Shown here: one piece after another, positions 1-9,493 of the stretch
Numbering within the stretch: position 1 is the stretch's first letter
Layout: each line of letters starts with the position of its first letter
From: Micromonospora polyrhachis
GTDB taxonomy: Bacteria > Actinomycetota > Actinomycetes > Mycobacteriales > Micromonosporaceae
Reading direction: 5' to 3'
Assembly: GCF_014203835.1 (NCBI RefSeq)
Contig: NZ_JACHJW010000001.1
Span: 6,584,501 to 6,648,500 of the forward strand
Length of the DNA stretch: 64,000 nt
Position numbers and translations under genes: made by a program
The notes under the pieces: generated by a model
What the model was told of the DNA's origin: nothing
What the model saw: the letters and a program-made list of their open reading frames with translations, nothing else
Database searches by the model: none

Positions 1-128
1 GCGTCAAGAACCAGGACCCGGCCGTAGCGGGACCGTCAGGAGGGGTTATCGGAGCTGGCCAGGGACGTTTGCATGGTCTGACGCGGCCGGTTGTGGCCGT
101 GGTCGACCTGTTGTGGAGGAGACGTTCG

Positions 129-212
129 GTGCTCGACGTCGTGTTCGTGCTGCTGACAGTGGGACTGTTCGCGGCCCTCACCCTGCTCGTGCGGGCGGTG
201 GAGCGACTGTGA
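129..212 (+). CDS. Small single-pass membrane protein upstream of kdpF
   Basis: A 27-residue ORF with a GTG start at 129 and a TGGAGGAG ribosome binding site about 8 bases upstream. The product is almost entirely one hydrophobic helix and ends in VERL. Its stop overlaps the kdpF GTG start (GTGA), so it is translationally coupled to the kdp operon. Similar short hydrophobic ORFs precede kdpF in other actinobacteria (general recollection). It may be a small Kdp accessory subunit. The function is inferred from position only. Confidence 0.6.
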   Translation: MLDVVFVLLTVGLFAALTLLVRAVERL

Positions 213-298
213 ACGCGGTCAATCTCATCGGCTTGATCGTGGCGGCCGGGTTGGCCGTCTTCCTGGTGGTCGCCCTGCTGTTTCCGGAGCGTTTCTAG
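209..298 (+). CDS. kdpF: K(+)-transporting ATPase subunit KdpF
   Basis: A 29-residue single-helix protein starting MNAVNLIGLIVA and ending FPERF, the usual KdpF size and composition. KdpF is a small membrane subunit that stabilises the KdpFABC potassium pump. The GTG start at 209 overlaps the preceding small ORF, and the TAG stop abuts the kdpA ATG (TAGATG). Size, one hydrophobic helix and position directly before kdpA make the call strong. Confidence 0.9.
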   Translation: MNAVNLIGLIVAAGLAVFLVVALLFPERF

Positions 299-1954
299 AT
301 GACTACGACGACCGCGGGCGTGATCTTCATCGTCACGCTCGGCGCCGCCCTGGTGGCGGTCTACCGCCCGCTGGGCGACTACATGTTCCGGGTGGTCTCC
401 GCCACCGCCCACTCGCGGGTCGAGCGGGGCATCTACCGGGTGGTGGGGGTGGACCCGGCCACAGAACAGTCCTGGGGCCGGTACGCCCGTAGCCTGTTGG
501 CCTTCTCGGTCCTCTCCCTGCTGTTCCTCTACGGTCTGATGCGGCTCCAGGACAAGCTCTGGCTGTCCCTGGGGCTCGACCCGGTCACCGACCACGTCGC
601 CTGGAACACCGCCGTCTCGTTCGTCGCCAACACCAACTGGCAGGCGTACTCCGGTGAGTCGACCATGGGCCATCTGGTGCAGATGGCCGGGCTGGCGGTG
701 CAGAACTTCGTCTCGGCGGCGGTGGGCATCGCGGTGGCGGTCGCCCTGGTCCGGGGCTTCGCCCGGAGCCGCACCGAGCAGCTGGGCAACTTCTGGGTGG
801 ATCTGGTGCGGATCACCCTGCGGATCCTGCTGCCCATCTCGGTGCTCGGCGCCATCGCGCTGATGATCGGTGGCGTGGTGCAGAACCTCTCCAGCGGTAC
901 GGAGGTCTCCACGCTGGTCGGCGGGACCCAGACGGTCACCGGCGGCCCGGTGGCCAGCCAAGAGGTGATCAAGCTGTTGGGTACCAACGGTGGTGGCTTC
1001 TACAACGCCAACAGCTCCCATCCGTTCGAGAACCCCACCGCCTGGACCAACTGGCTGGAGATGTTCCTGATCCTCGTCATCCCGTTCAGCATGCCGCGGC
1101 TGTTCGGCCGGATGGTCGGGCAGAACCGGCAGGGTTACGCCATCGTGGCCGTGATGGCGGTCCTGGCGGTGGCCAGTATCGCCCTCACCAACGTGTTCGA
1201 GCTGACCGGCCACGGCACCGTGCCGGAGGCGGTGGGTGCGGCGATGGAGGGCAAGGAGTCCCGGTTCGGCGTGTCGAACTCGGCGACCTTCGCCGCGGTC
1301 ACCACGTTGACTTCGACCGGCGCGGTCAACTCGTTCCACGACTCCTACACCGCGCTCGGCGGCATGATGCCGCTGGTCAACATGATGCTGGGCGAGGTCG
1401 CCCCGGGCGGGGTCGGGGCCGGGCTGTACGGCCTGCTGGTCCTCGCCGTGATCACCGTCTTCGTCGCCGGTCTGATGGTCGGACGCACCCCCGAGTACCT
1501 GGGCAAGAAGATCGGGGCCAGGGAGATCAAGCTCGCCTCGCTGTACTTCCTGGTCACCCCGACCCTGGTGCTGGCCGGTACCGCCGCCGCGTTCGCCACC
1601 GGCAACAGCTCCACCGCGCTCAACGTCGGGCCACACGGGCTCTCCGAGGTGCTCTACGCGTTCACCTCCGCCAGCAACAACAACGGCTCGGCCTTCGCCG
1701 GGATCACCGTCAACACCCTCTGGTGGGACACCGCGCTCGGGCTGTGCATGCTGCTCGGCCGCTTCCTGCCGATCGTCCTGGTGCTCGCGCTCGCCGGATC
1801 ACTGGCCCGGCAGCGGCCCGTACCCGAAACCGACGGCACGTTGCCGACCCACCGGCCGCTCTTCGTCGGCATGGTCGTCGGTGTGACCGTGGTGTTGGTG
1901 GCGCTGACCTTCCTACCCGCGCTCGCTCTCGGCCCGCTGGCCGAGGGCCTGTGA
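299..1954 (+). CDS. kdpA: Potassium-transporting ATPase potassium-binding subunit KdpA
   Basis: A 551-residue polytopic membrane protein of normal KdpA length. KdpA is the ion-conducting subunit of the high-affinity K+ pump, related to the SKT/Trk channel-like superfamily. Selectivity-loop-like segments are visible: [10 protein letters not shown] (about residues 111-120), [18 protein letters not shown] (about 228-245), [12 protein letters not shown] and [11 protein letters not shown]. The ATG at 299 directly follows kdpF, and kdpB follows after 23 bases with its own RBS. Antisense ORFs across this gene are codon-bias shadows. Confidence 0.97.
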   Translation: MTTTTAGVIFIVTLGAALVAVYRPLGDYMFRVVSATAHSRVERGIYRVVGVDPATEQSWGRYARSLLAFSVLSLLFLYGLMRLQDKLWLSLGLDPVTDHVAWNTAVSFVANTNWQAYSGESTMGHLVQMAGLAVQNFVSAAVGIAVAVALVRGFARSRTEQLGNFWVDLVRITLRILLPISVLGAIALMIGGVVQNLSSGTEVSTLVGGTQTVTGGPVASQEVIKLLGTNGGGFYNANSSHPFENPTAWTNWLEMFLILVIPFSMPRLFGRMVGQNRQGYAIVAVMAVLAVASIALTNVFELTGHGTVPEAVGAAMEGKESRFGVSNSATFAAVTTLTSTGAVNSFHDSYTALGGMMPLVNMMLGEVAPGGVGAGLYGLLVLAVITVFVAGLMVGRTPEYLGKKIGAREIKLASLYFLVTPTLVLAGTAAAFATGNSSTALNVGPHGLSEVLYAFTSASNNNGSAFAGITVNTLWWDTALGLCMLLGRFLPIVLVLALAGSLARQRPVPETDGTLPTHRPLFVGMVVGVTVVLVALTFLPALALGPLAEGL

Positions 1955-1977
1955 GAGACCTGCTGAGGAAAGAGAAG

Positions 1978-4191
1978 ATGACTGTCACCCCTGCACCGCC
2001 CGCCCCGGTGGACGAGCAGCCACCGGCCGGACGAACGGGTACCCGCCCGTCCGCCGGTGAACCGGGTCGGCGGATCGGCGGCGGCCTGCTGGACCCCCGG
2101 CAGATGATCCGCTCGCTGCCCGACGCGTTACGCAAACTCAACCCCGTCACGCTGTGGCGCAACCCGGTGATGCTGATCGTCGAGATCGGCGCGGCGCTCA
2201 CCACGGTGCTCGCCGTCGTCGACCCCAACCTCTTCGCCTGGGCGATCACCATCTGGTTGTGGCTGACCGTCGTGTTCGCCAACCTCGCCGAGGCGGTTGC
2301 CGAGGGCCGCGGCAAGGCGCAGGCGGCCACCCTGCGGCAGGCCCGCAAGGACACCATCGCCACCCGGCTCGTGGGCTGGACCCCGGGTGCCCGGCCGGCG
2401 CAGTACCGGGAGGAGGCGGTCGCCGCCCCGGAGTTGATGCCCGACGACATCGTGCTGATCGAGGCCGGCGGCGTGATCCCGGGCGACGGGGACGTCGTCG
2501 AGGGCATCGCCAGTGTGGACGAGTCGGCGATCACCGGCGAGTCGGCACCGGTGATCCGCGAGTCCGGTGGTGACCGCAGCGCGGTCACCGGCGGCACCCG
2601 CGTGCTCTCCGACCGGATCATCGTAAAGATCACCCAGAAGCCGGGGGAGAGTTTCGTCGACCGGATGATCAGCCTGGTCGAGGGGGCCAATCGGCAGAAG
2701 ACACCCAACGAGATCGCGCTGAACATCCTGCTCGCCGCGCTCACCCTGATCTTCCTGCTGGCGGTGGTGACCCTCCAGCCGCTGGCCATCTTCGCCAAGG
2801 ACTACCAGGCCGCCGCCCCGGACAGCGCCGCGATCACCGGCGACGGGGTCACCGGTATCGTGCTCGCCTCGCTGCTGGTCTGTCTGATCCCCACCACCAT
2901 CGGCGCGCTGCTGTCGGCGATCGGAATCGCCGGAATGGACCGTCTGGTCCAGCGCAACGTGCTGGCGATGAGCGGCCGGGCCGTCGAGGCGGCCGGCGAC
3001 GTGGACACCCTGCTGCTGGACAAGACCGGCACCATCACCCTGGGCAACCGGCAGGCCGCCGAGTTCCTGCCCGTCGAGGGTGTGACCCCGGCGGAGGTGG
3101 CCGACGCCGCCCAGTTGGCCAGCCTCGCCGACGAGACCTCCGAGGGCCGCTCGGTGGTCGTACTGGCCAAGAACGAGTACGGCCTGCGGGCCCGCGAGGA
3201 GGGCGTGGTCCCGCACGCCACCTTCGTACCGTTCACCGCGCAGACCCGGATGAGTGGCGTGGACCTGGGCGCCGAGGGGGTCGACGGCGGGGTACGGCAG
3301 ATCCGCAAGGGTGCGGCCACCGCCGTGATGAAGTGGGTCCGCGACAACGGCGGCCACCCCTCGGACACCGTCGGGCAGATCGTCGACGCTATCAGTGGTG
3401 GCGGCGGCACCCCACTGGTGGTCGCCGAGTGTTTCGAGGGCAGCCCGGCCTGCGCCCTCGGGGTCATCCACCTCAAGGACGTGGTCAAGAGCGGGATGCG
3501 GGAACGCTTCGACGAGATGCGCCGGATGGGCATCCGGACCGTCATGATCACCGGTGACAATCCCCGTACCGCGAAGGCCATCGCCGACGAGGCCGGGGTG
3601 GACGACTTCCTGGCCGAGGCGACACCGGAGGACAAGCTCGCCCTGATCCGGCGGGAGCAGGAGGGCGGCCGGCTGGTCGCGATGACCGGCGACGGCACCA
3701 ACGACGCACCCGCGCTGGCCCAGGCCGACGTCGGGGTGGCGATGAACACCGGTACGTCGGCGGCCAAGGAAGCCGGCAACATGGTGGACCTGGACTCCGA
3801 CCCGACCAAGCTGATCGAGATCGTCGAGATCGGCAAGCAACTACTCATCACCCGGGGCGCGCTGACCACGTTCTCCATCGCCAACGACATCGCCAAGTAC
3901 TTCGCGATCATCCCGGCGATGTTCGCCACCGTCTACCCGAGCCTGGACACGCTCAACATCATGCGGCTGTCCAGCCCCGAATCCGCGATCCTGTCCGCGG
4001 TCATCTTCAACGCGATCATCATCGTGGCGCTCGTACCACTGGCGCTACGTGGAGTGCGCTACCGGCCGAGCAGCGCGGCGGCCCTACTGCGCCGCAACCT
4101 GTGGATCTACGGCCTGGGCGGCATCGTCGCCCCGTTCGTCGGCATCAAACTGATCGACCTTCTCATCCAGTTCATCCCAGGGATCTCGTGA
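1978..4191 (+). CDS. kdpB: Potassium-transporting P-type ATPase subunit KdpB
   Basis: A 737-residue P-type ATPase that hydrolyses ATP to drive K+ uptake through KdpA. Visible motifs are the actuator loop SAITGES, the phosphorylation motif DKTGTIT with catalytic Asp near residue 348, the nucleotide-binding and hinge motif [21 protein letters not shown], and C-terminal membrane helices. The ATG at 1978 is chosen because GAGGAAAGAG precedes it and the N-terminus then matches family members; an upstream in-frame start would overlap kdpA by more than 200 bases. The residues before the first helix are proline-rich and probably disordered. The stop overlaps kdpC (TGATG). Confidence 0.97.
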   Translation: MTVTPAPPAPVDEQPPAGRTGTRPSAGEPGRRIGGGLLDPRQMIRSLPDALRKLNPVTLWRNPVMLIVEIGAALTTVLAVVDPNLFAWAITIWLWLTVVFANLAEAVAEGRGKAQAATLRQARKDTIATRLVGWTPGARPAQYREEAVAAPELMPDDIVLIEAGGVIPGDGDVVEGIASVDESAITGESAPVIRESGGDRSAVTGGTRVLSDRIIVKITQKPGESFVDRMISLVEGANRQKTPNEIALNILLAALTLIFLLAVVTLQPLAIFAKDYQAAAPDSAAITGDGVTGIVLASLLVCLIPTTIGALLSAIGIAGMDRLVQRNVLAMSGRAVEAAGDVDTLLLDKTGTITLGNRQAAEFLPVEGVTPAEVADAAQLASLADETSEGRSVVVLAKNEYGLRAREEGVVPHATFVPFTAQTRMSGVDLGAEGVDGGVRQIRKGAATAVMKWVRDNGGHPSDTVGQIVDAISGGGGTPLVVAECFEGSPACALGVIHLKDVVKSGMRERFDEMRRMGIRTVMITGDNPRTAKAIADEAGVDDFLAEATPEDKLALIRREQEGGRLVAMTGDGTNDAPALAQADVGVAMNTGTSAAKEAGNMVDLDSDPTKLIEIVEIGKQLLITRGALTTFSIANDIAKYFAIIPAMFATVYPSLDTLNIMRLSSPESAILSAVIFNAIIIVALVPLALRGVRYRPSSAAALLRRNLWIYGLGGIVAPFVGIKLIDLLIQFIPGIS

Positions 4192-5072
4192 TGCGTCTAC
4201 CAGCCTGGTTCTCCCAGCACCTCGCCGCGCTACGCGCGGTCCTGGTCCTCACCGTCCTGCTCGGGTTGGTCTACCCGCTGGCCATGGTGGCCGTCGGCCG
4301 GCTACCCGGCCTGTCCGACCGGACCGACGGCTCGCTCGTTCGCGACGGCGGGGGCAAGGTGATCGGCAGTCGGATCATCGGACAGTCGTTCACCGACGCC
4401 GACGGCAATCCGCTGCCGGCCTACTTCCAGAGCCGCCCCTCGGCCGCCGGGGACGGCTACGACCCGACCTCCACCAGCGCCAGCAACCTCGGCCCGGAGA
4501 GCGTGGTGGACACCCTCTCCGACGATCCGGAGGAGGCGTCGCAGAGCCTGCTCACCCAGGTCTGCGCCCGCAGCCGCGCGATCGGTGAACGGGACGGCGT
4601 GGACGGGCGCCGGCCGTACTGCACCGACGACGGGGTTGGCGCGGTCCTGTCCGTCTACCGCCGGGACGGGCTGACCGGGCCGGTGATCCGGGTGGTCAGC
4701 GTCAACCAGGCCTGCCCGGTGACGCCGTTCCTGGCGACCTACGCCGGGACCACCGTCGAGTGCGCCCGGCCCGGCGAGGACTACCGAGGTGGCCTGGTCA
4801 CCCCGGTACGGGGTGACGCGCCGACCGAGCCGGCGGTGCCGGCCGACGCGGTCACCGCCAGCGGCAGCGGGCTCGACCCGCACATCAGTCCGGCGTACGC
4901 CCGGCTCCAGGTGGCCCGGGTGGCCCGGGAGCGGGCCACCGACGTCGCCACGGTGCAGCGGCTGGTCGACGCGTACACCTCCGGCCGTCAGTTGGGCTTC
5001 CTGGGGGAGCCGGTGGTCGACGTGTTGGGGCTCAACCTCGCCCTGGACCGGGACCTGCCGGTCCGCCGCTGA
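4191..5072 (+). CDS. kdpC: Potassium-transporting ATPase subunit KdpC
   Basis: A 293-residue protein with one N-terminal membrane helix ([21 protein letters not shown]) and the KdpC features [31 protein letters not shown] and [15 protein letters not shown]. It is the assembly and ATP-affinity subunit of the pump. It is longer than the roughly 190 residues of enterobacterial KdpC because of a central insertion of about 90 residues with several cysteines, between the SASNLGP and GSGLDPHIS motifs. The ATG overlaps the kdpB stop. Confidence 0.95.
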   Translation: MRLPAWFSQHLAALRAVLVLTVLLGLVYPLAMVAVGRLPGLSDRTDGSLVRDGGGKVIGSRIIGQSFTDADGNPLPAYFQSRPSAAGDGYDPTSTSASNLGPESVVDTLSDDPEEASQSLLTQVCARSRAIGERDGVDGRRPYCTDDGVGAVLSVYRRDGLTGPVIRVVSVNQACPVTPFLATYAGTTVECARPGEDYRGGLVTPVRGDAPTEPAVPADAVTASGSGLDPHISPAYARLQVARVARERATDVATVQRLVDAYTSGRQLGFLGEPVVDVLGLNLALDRDLPVRR

Positions 5073-5086
5073 GGCGTTGAGGCGTT

Positions 5087-5134
5087 AGGAAGGGCCCCTT
5101 GTTATACAGAAAACGATAGGAAGGGGCCCTTCCT
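5087..5134. repeat. Inverted repeat between kdpC and kdpD (Micromonospora-type GGGCCC repeat)
   Basis: Perfect 14-base arms, AGGAAGGGCCCCTT at 5087-5100 and AAGGGGCCCTTCCT at 5121-5134, flank a 20-base AT-richer loop. It fills the short kdpC-kdpD gap. It could form a strong hairpin and act as a terminator or attenuator separating kdpFABC from kdpDE. I recall near-identical elements scattered in Micromonospora and Salinispora genomes; that is memory, not a search. Confidence 0.75.
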
Positions 5135-5158
5135 CACATGCGAGGGCAGGATCGACAC

Positions 5159-7699
5159 GTGGCACGTGGCCAGTTGCGGATCTACCTCGGGGCGGCCCCC
5201 GGGGTGGGCAAGACCTACGCGATGCTGGAGGAGGCGCACCGACGAGCCGAGCGGGGAACGGACGTGGTCGTGGGGTTCGTGGAGCCCCACGGCCGGCAGG
5301 CCACCGCGGCCATGATCGGTGACCTGGAGGTGCTACCCCGGCGGACGATGAGCTACCGGGGCGTGGAGTTCGCCGAGATGGACCTGGCCGCGCTCCTGGA
5401 GCGACGCCCCGAGGTCGCCATCGTCGACGAGTTGGCCCACACCAACGTCCCGGGCTCCAGCAACCTCAAGCGCTGGCAGGACGTGCAGGAGTTGCTGGAG
5501 GCCGGCATCACCGTGTTGTCCACGGTCAACATCCAGCACCTGGAGTCGCTCAACGACGTGGTGGAGCAGATCACCGGGGCGAAGCAGCGGGAGACCGTAC
5601 CGGACGAGATCGTCCGCCGGGCAGAGCAGGTCGAACTGGTCGACATGACGCCGGAGGCGTTACGTCGCCGAATGGCGCACGGCAACATCTACCGTCCCGA
5701 CAAGATCGACGCCGCGCTCGGCAACTACTTCCGGATCGGCAACCTCACTGCTCTGCGCGAGCTGTCCCTGCTCTGGTTGGCCGACAAGGTAGACGAACAG
5801 CTGGGCCGCTACCGTACCGACCACGACATCGGGGCCACCTGGGAGGCGCGCGAGCGCGTGGTGGTGGCGCTCACCGGCGGCCCCGAGGGGGAGACGTTGG
5901 TCCGCCGGGCCGCCCGGGTGGCGGCCCGCAGCAAGGGGGCCGACCTGCTGGCCGTACACGTTGCCCGAAGCGACGGGCTGGTCGGCGCGGACCCGGCCCA
6001 GTTGGCCCGGCAGCGGGTACTGGTGGAGAGCCTGGGCGGCACCTACCACCAGGTGGCAGGCAACGACATTCCCGCGGCGTTGCTCGACTTCGCCCGGGGA
6101 GTCAATGCCACCCAGATCGTGCTGGGGGCCAGCCGCCGGGGCCGGTTCGCGCAGTTCCTCTCACCCGGGGTCGGGGTGACCACCACCGCGCGATCCGGGT
6201 CGATCGACGTCCACCTGGTCACGCATGAGCAGATCGGGCGCGGACGACGACAGGTCTCGGTCGGCAGCGCGCTGTCGCGCCGCCGCCGCCTGGCCGGGTT
6301 CGCCCTGGCCGCGGTGGGCATGCCACTACTCACGTACGGGGGGCTCCTCCTCGAGGACGGCCTCTCCCTGACCAGCGAGATCCTGGTGTTCCTCGCCGGG
6401 GTCGTGGGAGTGGCGCTGGTGGGCGGGCTGTGGCCGGCACTGCTGGCGGCAGTGGTCGGCTCCCTGCTCATCAACTACTTCTTCACCCCGCCCACCCGCG
6501 ACTTCACCATCGCGCAGCGGGAGAACCTGCTCGCGCTCGCGGTCTTCCTCGTCGTCGCGGCGGCGGTGAGCGCGGTGGTGGACCTGGCCGCCCGGCGGAC
6601 CCGGGAGGCGGCTCGGGCCAGCGCCGACGCGCAGACCCTGGCCACCGTCGCGGGTGGGGTGCTGCGGGGTGCCCGACCGCTGACCGCGCTGCTGGAACGG
6701 CTGCGGGAGACGTTCACCCTGCGTACGGTGGCCCTGCTGGAACGGCTGCCGGACGCACCGCCCGGCCCGGACCTGCAACGTGACCCCAATGCCTGGCGGA
6801 TCGCCGCCAGCGTCGGCCCGCAACCGTGCGCCACCCCGGCCGCTGGCGACGTCGACGTACGGGTCGACGAAAACCTTTCGTTGGTGCTCAGTGGGCGGCT
6901 GCTGGACGCCGCCGATCGACGCATCGTCGAGGCGTTCGCCGCGCAGGCGGCGGTGGCGCTGCGGCAGGAGCGACTCAGTGAGGAAGCGGCAGCGGTTCGG
7001 CCGTTGGCGGAGGCCGACCGGATGCGTACCGCCCTGCTGGCGGCGGTCAGCCACGACCTGCGTACCCCGCTGGCCTCCGCCAAGGCGGCGGTGACCAGTC
7101 TGCGCAGCGTGGAGGTCGAGTTCGACGAGGCCGATCGGGACGAACTACTGGCCACGGCCGAGGAGTCGTTGGACCGACTGGGGCAGCTGGTGGCAAACCT
7201 GTTGGACATGAGCCGGTTGCAGGCGGGGGTGCTGGGCCTGTCGCTGACGCCGATCGGGCTGGAGGACGCCGTACCACCGGCGCTGGACGAGTTGGGTGAG
7301 CCGGCCCGGCAGGTCCGGGTACGACTTCCCGCCCACCTGCCGGCGGTGTTGGCCGACCCGGGGCTGCTGGAACGGGTGTTGGTCAATGTGGTGGCCAATG
7401 CCCTGCGGTTCAGTCCGTCGGACCGGCCGCCCCTGGTCACCGCCAGCGAACACGGCGGACAGGTTGAGCTGCGGGTGGTGGACCAGGGGCCGGGCATCCC
7501 GCACGAGGAGTGGGAACAGGTCTTCCTGCCCTTCCAGCGCTACGGTGACCGCGACAACCATGCCGGTGTGGGGCTCGGACTGGCCCTGTCCCGAGGGCTC
7601 GCCGAGGCGATGGGCGGCAGCCTGGTGCCGGAGGATACGCCCGGCGGTGGACTGACGCTGGTGCTCAGTCTGCCCTCGGCGGAAGGAGAGAGTCGGTGA
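5159..7699 (+). CDS. kdpD: Osmosensitive K+ channel histidine kinase KdpD
   Basis: An 846-residue sensor kinase. Domains in order: KdpD N-terminal domain with Walker A GAAPGVGKTYAM (residues 11-22) and Walker B-like VAIVDELAHTN; a universal-stress-protein-like domain (GPEGETLVRRAARVA); a DUF4118 membrane unit with about four helices; a GAF-like region; HisKA with VSHDLRTPLASAK (His near 632); and HATPase with VVANALRF, VDQGPGIP and GVGLGLALSRG. I prefer the GTG at 5159 because MARGQLRIYLG is the usual family N-terminus and AGGGCAGG lies 8 bases upstream. An in-frame ATG at 5138 is the alternative. It pairs with KdpE, whose start overlaps the stop (GTGA). Confidence 0.95.
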   Translation: MARGQLRIYLGAAPGVGKTYAMLEEAHRRAERGTDVVVGFVEPHGRQATAAMIGDLEVLPRRTMSYRGVEFAEMDLAALLERRPEVAIVDELAHTNVPGSSNLKRWQDVQELLEAGITVLSTVNIQHLESLNDVVEQITGAKQRETVPDEIVRRAEQVELVDMTPEALRRRMAHGNIYRPDKIDAALGNYFRIGNLTALRELSLLWLADKVDEQLGRYRTDHDIGATWEARERVVVALTGGPEGETLVRRAARVAARSKGADLLAVHVARSDGLVGADPAQLARQRVLVESLGGTYHQVAGNDIPAALLDFARGVNATQIVLGASRRGRFAQFLSPGVGVTTTARSGSIDVHLVTHEQIGRGRRQVSVGSALSRRRRLAGFALAAVGMPLLTYGGLLLEDGLSLTSEILVFLAGVVGVALVGGLWPALLAAVVGSLLINYFFTPPTRDFTIAQRENLLALAVFLVVAAAVSAVVDLAARRTREAARASADAQTLATVAGGVLRGARPLTALLERLRETFTLRTVALLERLPDAPPGPDLQRDPNAWRIAASVGPQPCATPAAGDVDVRVDENLSLVLSGRLLDAADRRIVEAFAAQAAVALRQERLSEEAAAVRPLAEADRMRTALLAAVSHDLRTPLASAKAAVTSLRSVEVEFDEADRDELLATAEESLDRLGQLVANLLDMSRLQAGVLGLSLTPIGLEDAVPPALDELGEPARQVRVRLPAHLPAVLADPGLLERVLVNVVANALRFSPSDRPPLVTASEHGGQVELRVVDQGPGIPHEEWEQVFLPFQRYGDRDNHAGVGLGLALSRGLAEAMGGSLVPEDTPGGGLTLVLSLPSAEGESR

Positions 7700-8376
7700 C
7701 CCGGGTGCTCGTGGTCGACGACGAACCGCAGATCCTGCGCGCGTTGCGGATCAACCTGCGCGCCCGCCGCTACGACGTGGCTGTGGCCGCCGACGGTGCC
7801 GCCGCGTTGCGGCTGGCCGCCAGTCACCATCCGGACCTGGTGGTTCTGGACCTGGGTCTGCCCGACATGGACGGGGTCGAGGTGATCCGGGGATTGCGGG
7901 GGTGGACCAACGTCCCGATCATCGTGCTCTCCGGCCGGGCCGGCAGTCAGGACAAGGTCGCCGCGCTCGATGCCGGGGCCGACGACTACGTCACCAAGCC
8001 GTTCGGGGTGGACGAACTGCTGGCCCGGGTGCGCGCGGTGACCCGACGCACCACGGGGGCGGGGGAGGCGGTGCCCGCCGTCGTCGTCGGACGGCACACG
8101 GTCGATCTGGCGGCGCACGTCGTACGCGCCGACGACGGCACCGAGCTCCGGCTGACCCCGACCGAGTGGCACCTGCTGGAGATCCTGGTCCGTAACCCGG
8201 GCCGGCTGGTGAGTCAGCGTCAGTTGCTGCACGACGTGTGGGGCCCGCAGTACCAGTCCGAGACGAACTATCTACGGCAGTACATGGCCCAGTTGCGGCG
8301 AAAACTGGAGGCCGACCCGGCCCGGCCCCGGCACCTGCTGACCGAGCCGGGTATGGGCTACCGCTTCCAGCCGTAG
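7696..8376 (+). CDS. kdpE: Two-component response regulator KdpE
   Basis: A 226-residue OmpR/PhoB-type regulator. The receiver domain has the acidic pocket VVDDE, the phospho-acceptor near D52 in VVLDLGLPDMDG, and the lysine in VTKPF. The C-terminal winged helix includes LTPTEWHLLEILVRNPGRLVS and the GMGYRF end. It should activate the kdp promoter upstream of position 129 when phosphorylated by KdpD. It overlaps kdpD by 4 bases. Confidence 0.95.
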   Translation: MTRVLVVDDEPQILRALRINLRARRYDVAVAADGAAALRLAASHHPDLVVLDLGLPDMDGVEVIRGLRGWTNVPIIVLSGRAGSQDKVAALDAGADDYVTKPFGVDELLARVRAVTRRTTGAGEAVPAVVVGRHTVDLAAHVVRADDGTELRLTPTEWHLLEILVRNPGRLVSQRQLLHDVWGPQYQSETNYLRQYMAQLRRKLEADPARPRHLLTEPGMGYRFQP

Positions 8377-8393
8377 CCCGTACCCGATACCGG

Positions 8394-8427
8394 CCCGTCC
8401 GTCGGCGGGTAGCCGGCGGCGGACGGG
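8394..8427. terminator. Hairpin between convergent kdpE and superoxide dismutase genes
   Basis: CCCGTCCG at 8394-8401 pairs with CGGACGGG at 8420-8427, directly beside the dismutase stop codon. It sits between convergent genes, so it can act on both strands. There is no U-tract, which is usual in high-GC actinobacteria. Confidence 0.6.
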
Positions 8428-9039
8428 TCAGCCCTTGCGGGCGGTGGTTGCCGCGGCGTACCGGGCCGCCACGTCCGGCCAGTTCACGACCTCCCACATG
8501 GCCTTGACGAAGTCCGGCCGGACGTTGCGGTACTGCAGGTAGTAGGCGTGCTCCCAGGCGTCGAAGGCGAGCAGCGGCACCGAGCCGATGCCGACATTGC
8601 CGTGGTGGTCGTAGACCTGCTCGACGATGAGCCGGCCGCCGACCGGCTCGTAGGACAGCACGCCCCAGCCGGAACCCTGCACCAGGGTGGTGGCCGCCGA
8701 CATCTGGGCGTGGAACGCCTCGAACGAGCCGAAGTACTCGATGATCGCCTCGGCCAGGTCGCCCTCGGGCCGCCCGCCGCCGTCCGGCGACATGTTCTGC
8801 CAGTAGAGCGAGTGCAGCACGTGCCCGGAGAGGTTGAAGGCGAGTGTCTTCTCCAGTCCCACGATGCCGGTCAGGTCGCCCTTGTCGCGGGCCTCCGCGA
8901 TGCGGTCGAGGGTGTCGTTGGCGCCCTTGACGTATGCGGCGTGGTGTTTGTCGTGGTGCAGCTCGAGGATCTGTCCGTTGACGTGCGGCTCCAGTGCCGC
9001 GTAGTCGTAGGGCAGGTCGGGCAGGGTGTAGGTGCTCAC
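8428..9039 (-). CDS. Superoxide dismutase, Fe/Mn family
   Basis: A 203-residue cytoplasmic enzyme that converts superoxide to hydrogen peroxide and oxygen. It carries the family signatures [11 protein letters not shown] near residue 27, the helix [21 protein letters not shown] and the metal-binding [11 protein letters not shown]. The GTG start at 9039 has AAAGGG upstream on its strand and gives the usual N-terminus [12 protein letters not shown]; a longer reading adds 12 non-conserved residues. The upstream region holds a Nur-box-like dyad, which suggests nickel-dependent repression as described for sodF of Streptomyces. Metal preference cannot be decided by eye. Confidence 0.95.
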   Translation of the reverse strand: MSTYTLPDLPYDYAALEPHVNGQILELHHDKHHAAYVKGANDTLDRIAEARDKGDLTGIVGLEKTLAFNLSGHVLHSLYWQNMSPDGGGRPEGDLAEAIIEYFGSFEAFHAQMSAATTLVQGSGWGVLSYEPVGGRLIVEQVYDHHGNVGIGSVPLLAFDAWEHAYYLQYRNVRPDFVKAMWEVVNWPDVAARYAAATTARKG

Positions 9040-9086
9040 GTTCGGACCCTTTCGGCCTGGGAGATGACACTGCAAGGTTTACTCAT

Positions 9087-9103
9087 TTGCCACTCTTATG
9101 CAA
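9087..9103 (-). promoter_or_regulatory. Candidate Nur box upstream of superoxide dismutase
   Basis: On the gene strand the sequence reads TTGCAT-AAGAG-TGGCAA. This matches the published Streptomyces Nur consensus TTGCAA-N5-TTGCAA at 10 of 12 positions with exact N5 spacing. Nur is the nickel-responsive Fur-family repressor that shuts off the iron SOD when nickel SOD can be made. The site is about 50 bases upstream of the start codon. Confidence 0.5.
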
Positions 9104-9116
9104 TAAGGGGCGGGGC

Positions 9117-9350
9117 TCACCCATCGCCGAGCACCCCGGTGTTCTGGCACGCGGTCAGCCGCCACTGCCCGTCCTCCTTCGTCAGGACGAACAGTGGTGG
9201 CCGGTCGTCCAGATCGTGTCGGCCCGGAACGGGCCGACGAACTCGTCAGGTAGCTCGTTGTTCTGGCTGTGTTCGACCGCGGCAACCACCTGGCTGATCG
9301 CTCTGATCTCGGCCTCGCGGACCTCTTTCGTCGATGTTTGTCGCGCTCAT
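9117..9350 (-). pseudogene. Decayed SgcJ/EcaC (SnoaL-like, NTF2 fold) gene
   Basis: On the minus strand the ATG at 9350 opens MSATNIDE and then stops after about 34 codons. A one-base frame change just after that N-terminus recovers EVREAEIRAIS-QVVAAVEHSQNNELPDEF and later ADTIWTTGH, and a second frame change yields LFVLTKEDGQWRLTACQNTGVLGDG to the stop at 9117. These pieces match the beginning and end of SgcJ/EcaC-type small proteins (about 130-140 residues). The central 50 or so residues are missing. So this is a remnant with an internal deletion plus an early frameshift. Confidence 0.7.
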
Positions 9351-9357
9351 GGGGCCG

Positions 9358-9386
9358 ACCGTATGACCTCAAGTTGACTTGAGGTC
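9358..9386 (-). promoter_or_regulatory. MerR/SoxR-type operator-promoter for the decayed gene
   Basis: A perfect dyad, GACCTCAAG (9365-9373), TTGA, CTTGAGGTC (9378-9386), matches the SoxR-type operator core CCTCAAG-N4-CTTGAGG. On the minus strand it lies between a TGGACC -35 and a TACGGT -10 (9363-9358) with a spacer near 20 bases, as in promoters remodelled by MerR-family activators. Transcription would start at about the ATG at 9350, giving a leaderless message. No MerR gene is present nearby. Confidence 0.6.
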
Positions 9387-9493
9387 CAGCCGTTCCAGAG
9401 TGATCAGTCGCACTACGCCAGCCCGCTCGTACGGCGCCCGGTCGTGACATCACCGAGGTTTGGCTGTCGGTCCTGGGTGGGCAGACCATTCGC

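Noticed and set aside
1-128. Possible potassium or c-di-AMP riboswitch before kdp
   Set aside because: No ydaO-like or other conserved core could be recognised in the 128 bases available, and the upstream end is cut by the window.
1710-3929. Long minus-strand open frames opposite kdpB
   Set aside because: They lie wholly antisense to a gene with complete P-type ATPase motifs and have compositions typical of high-GC third-position shadows.
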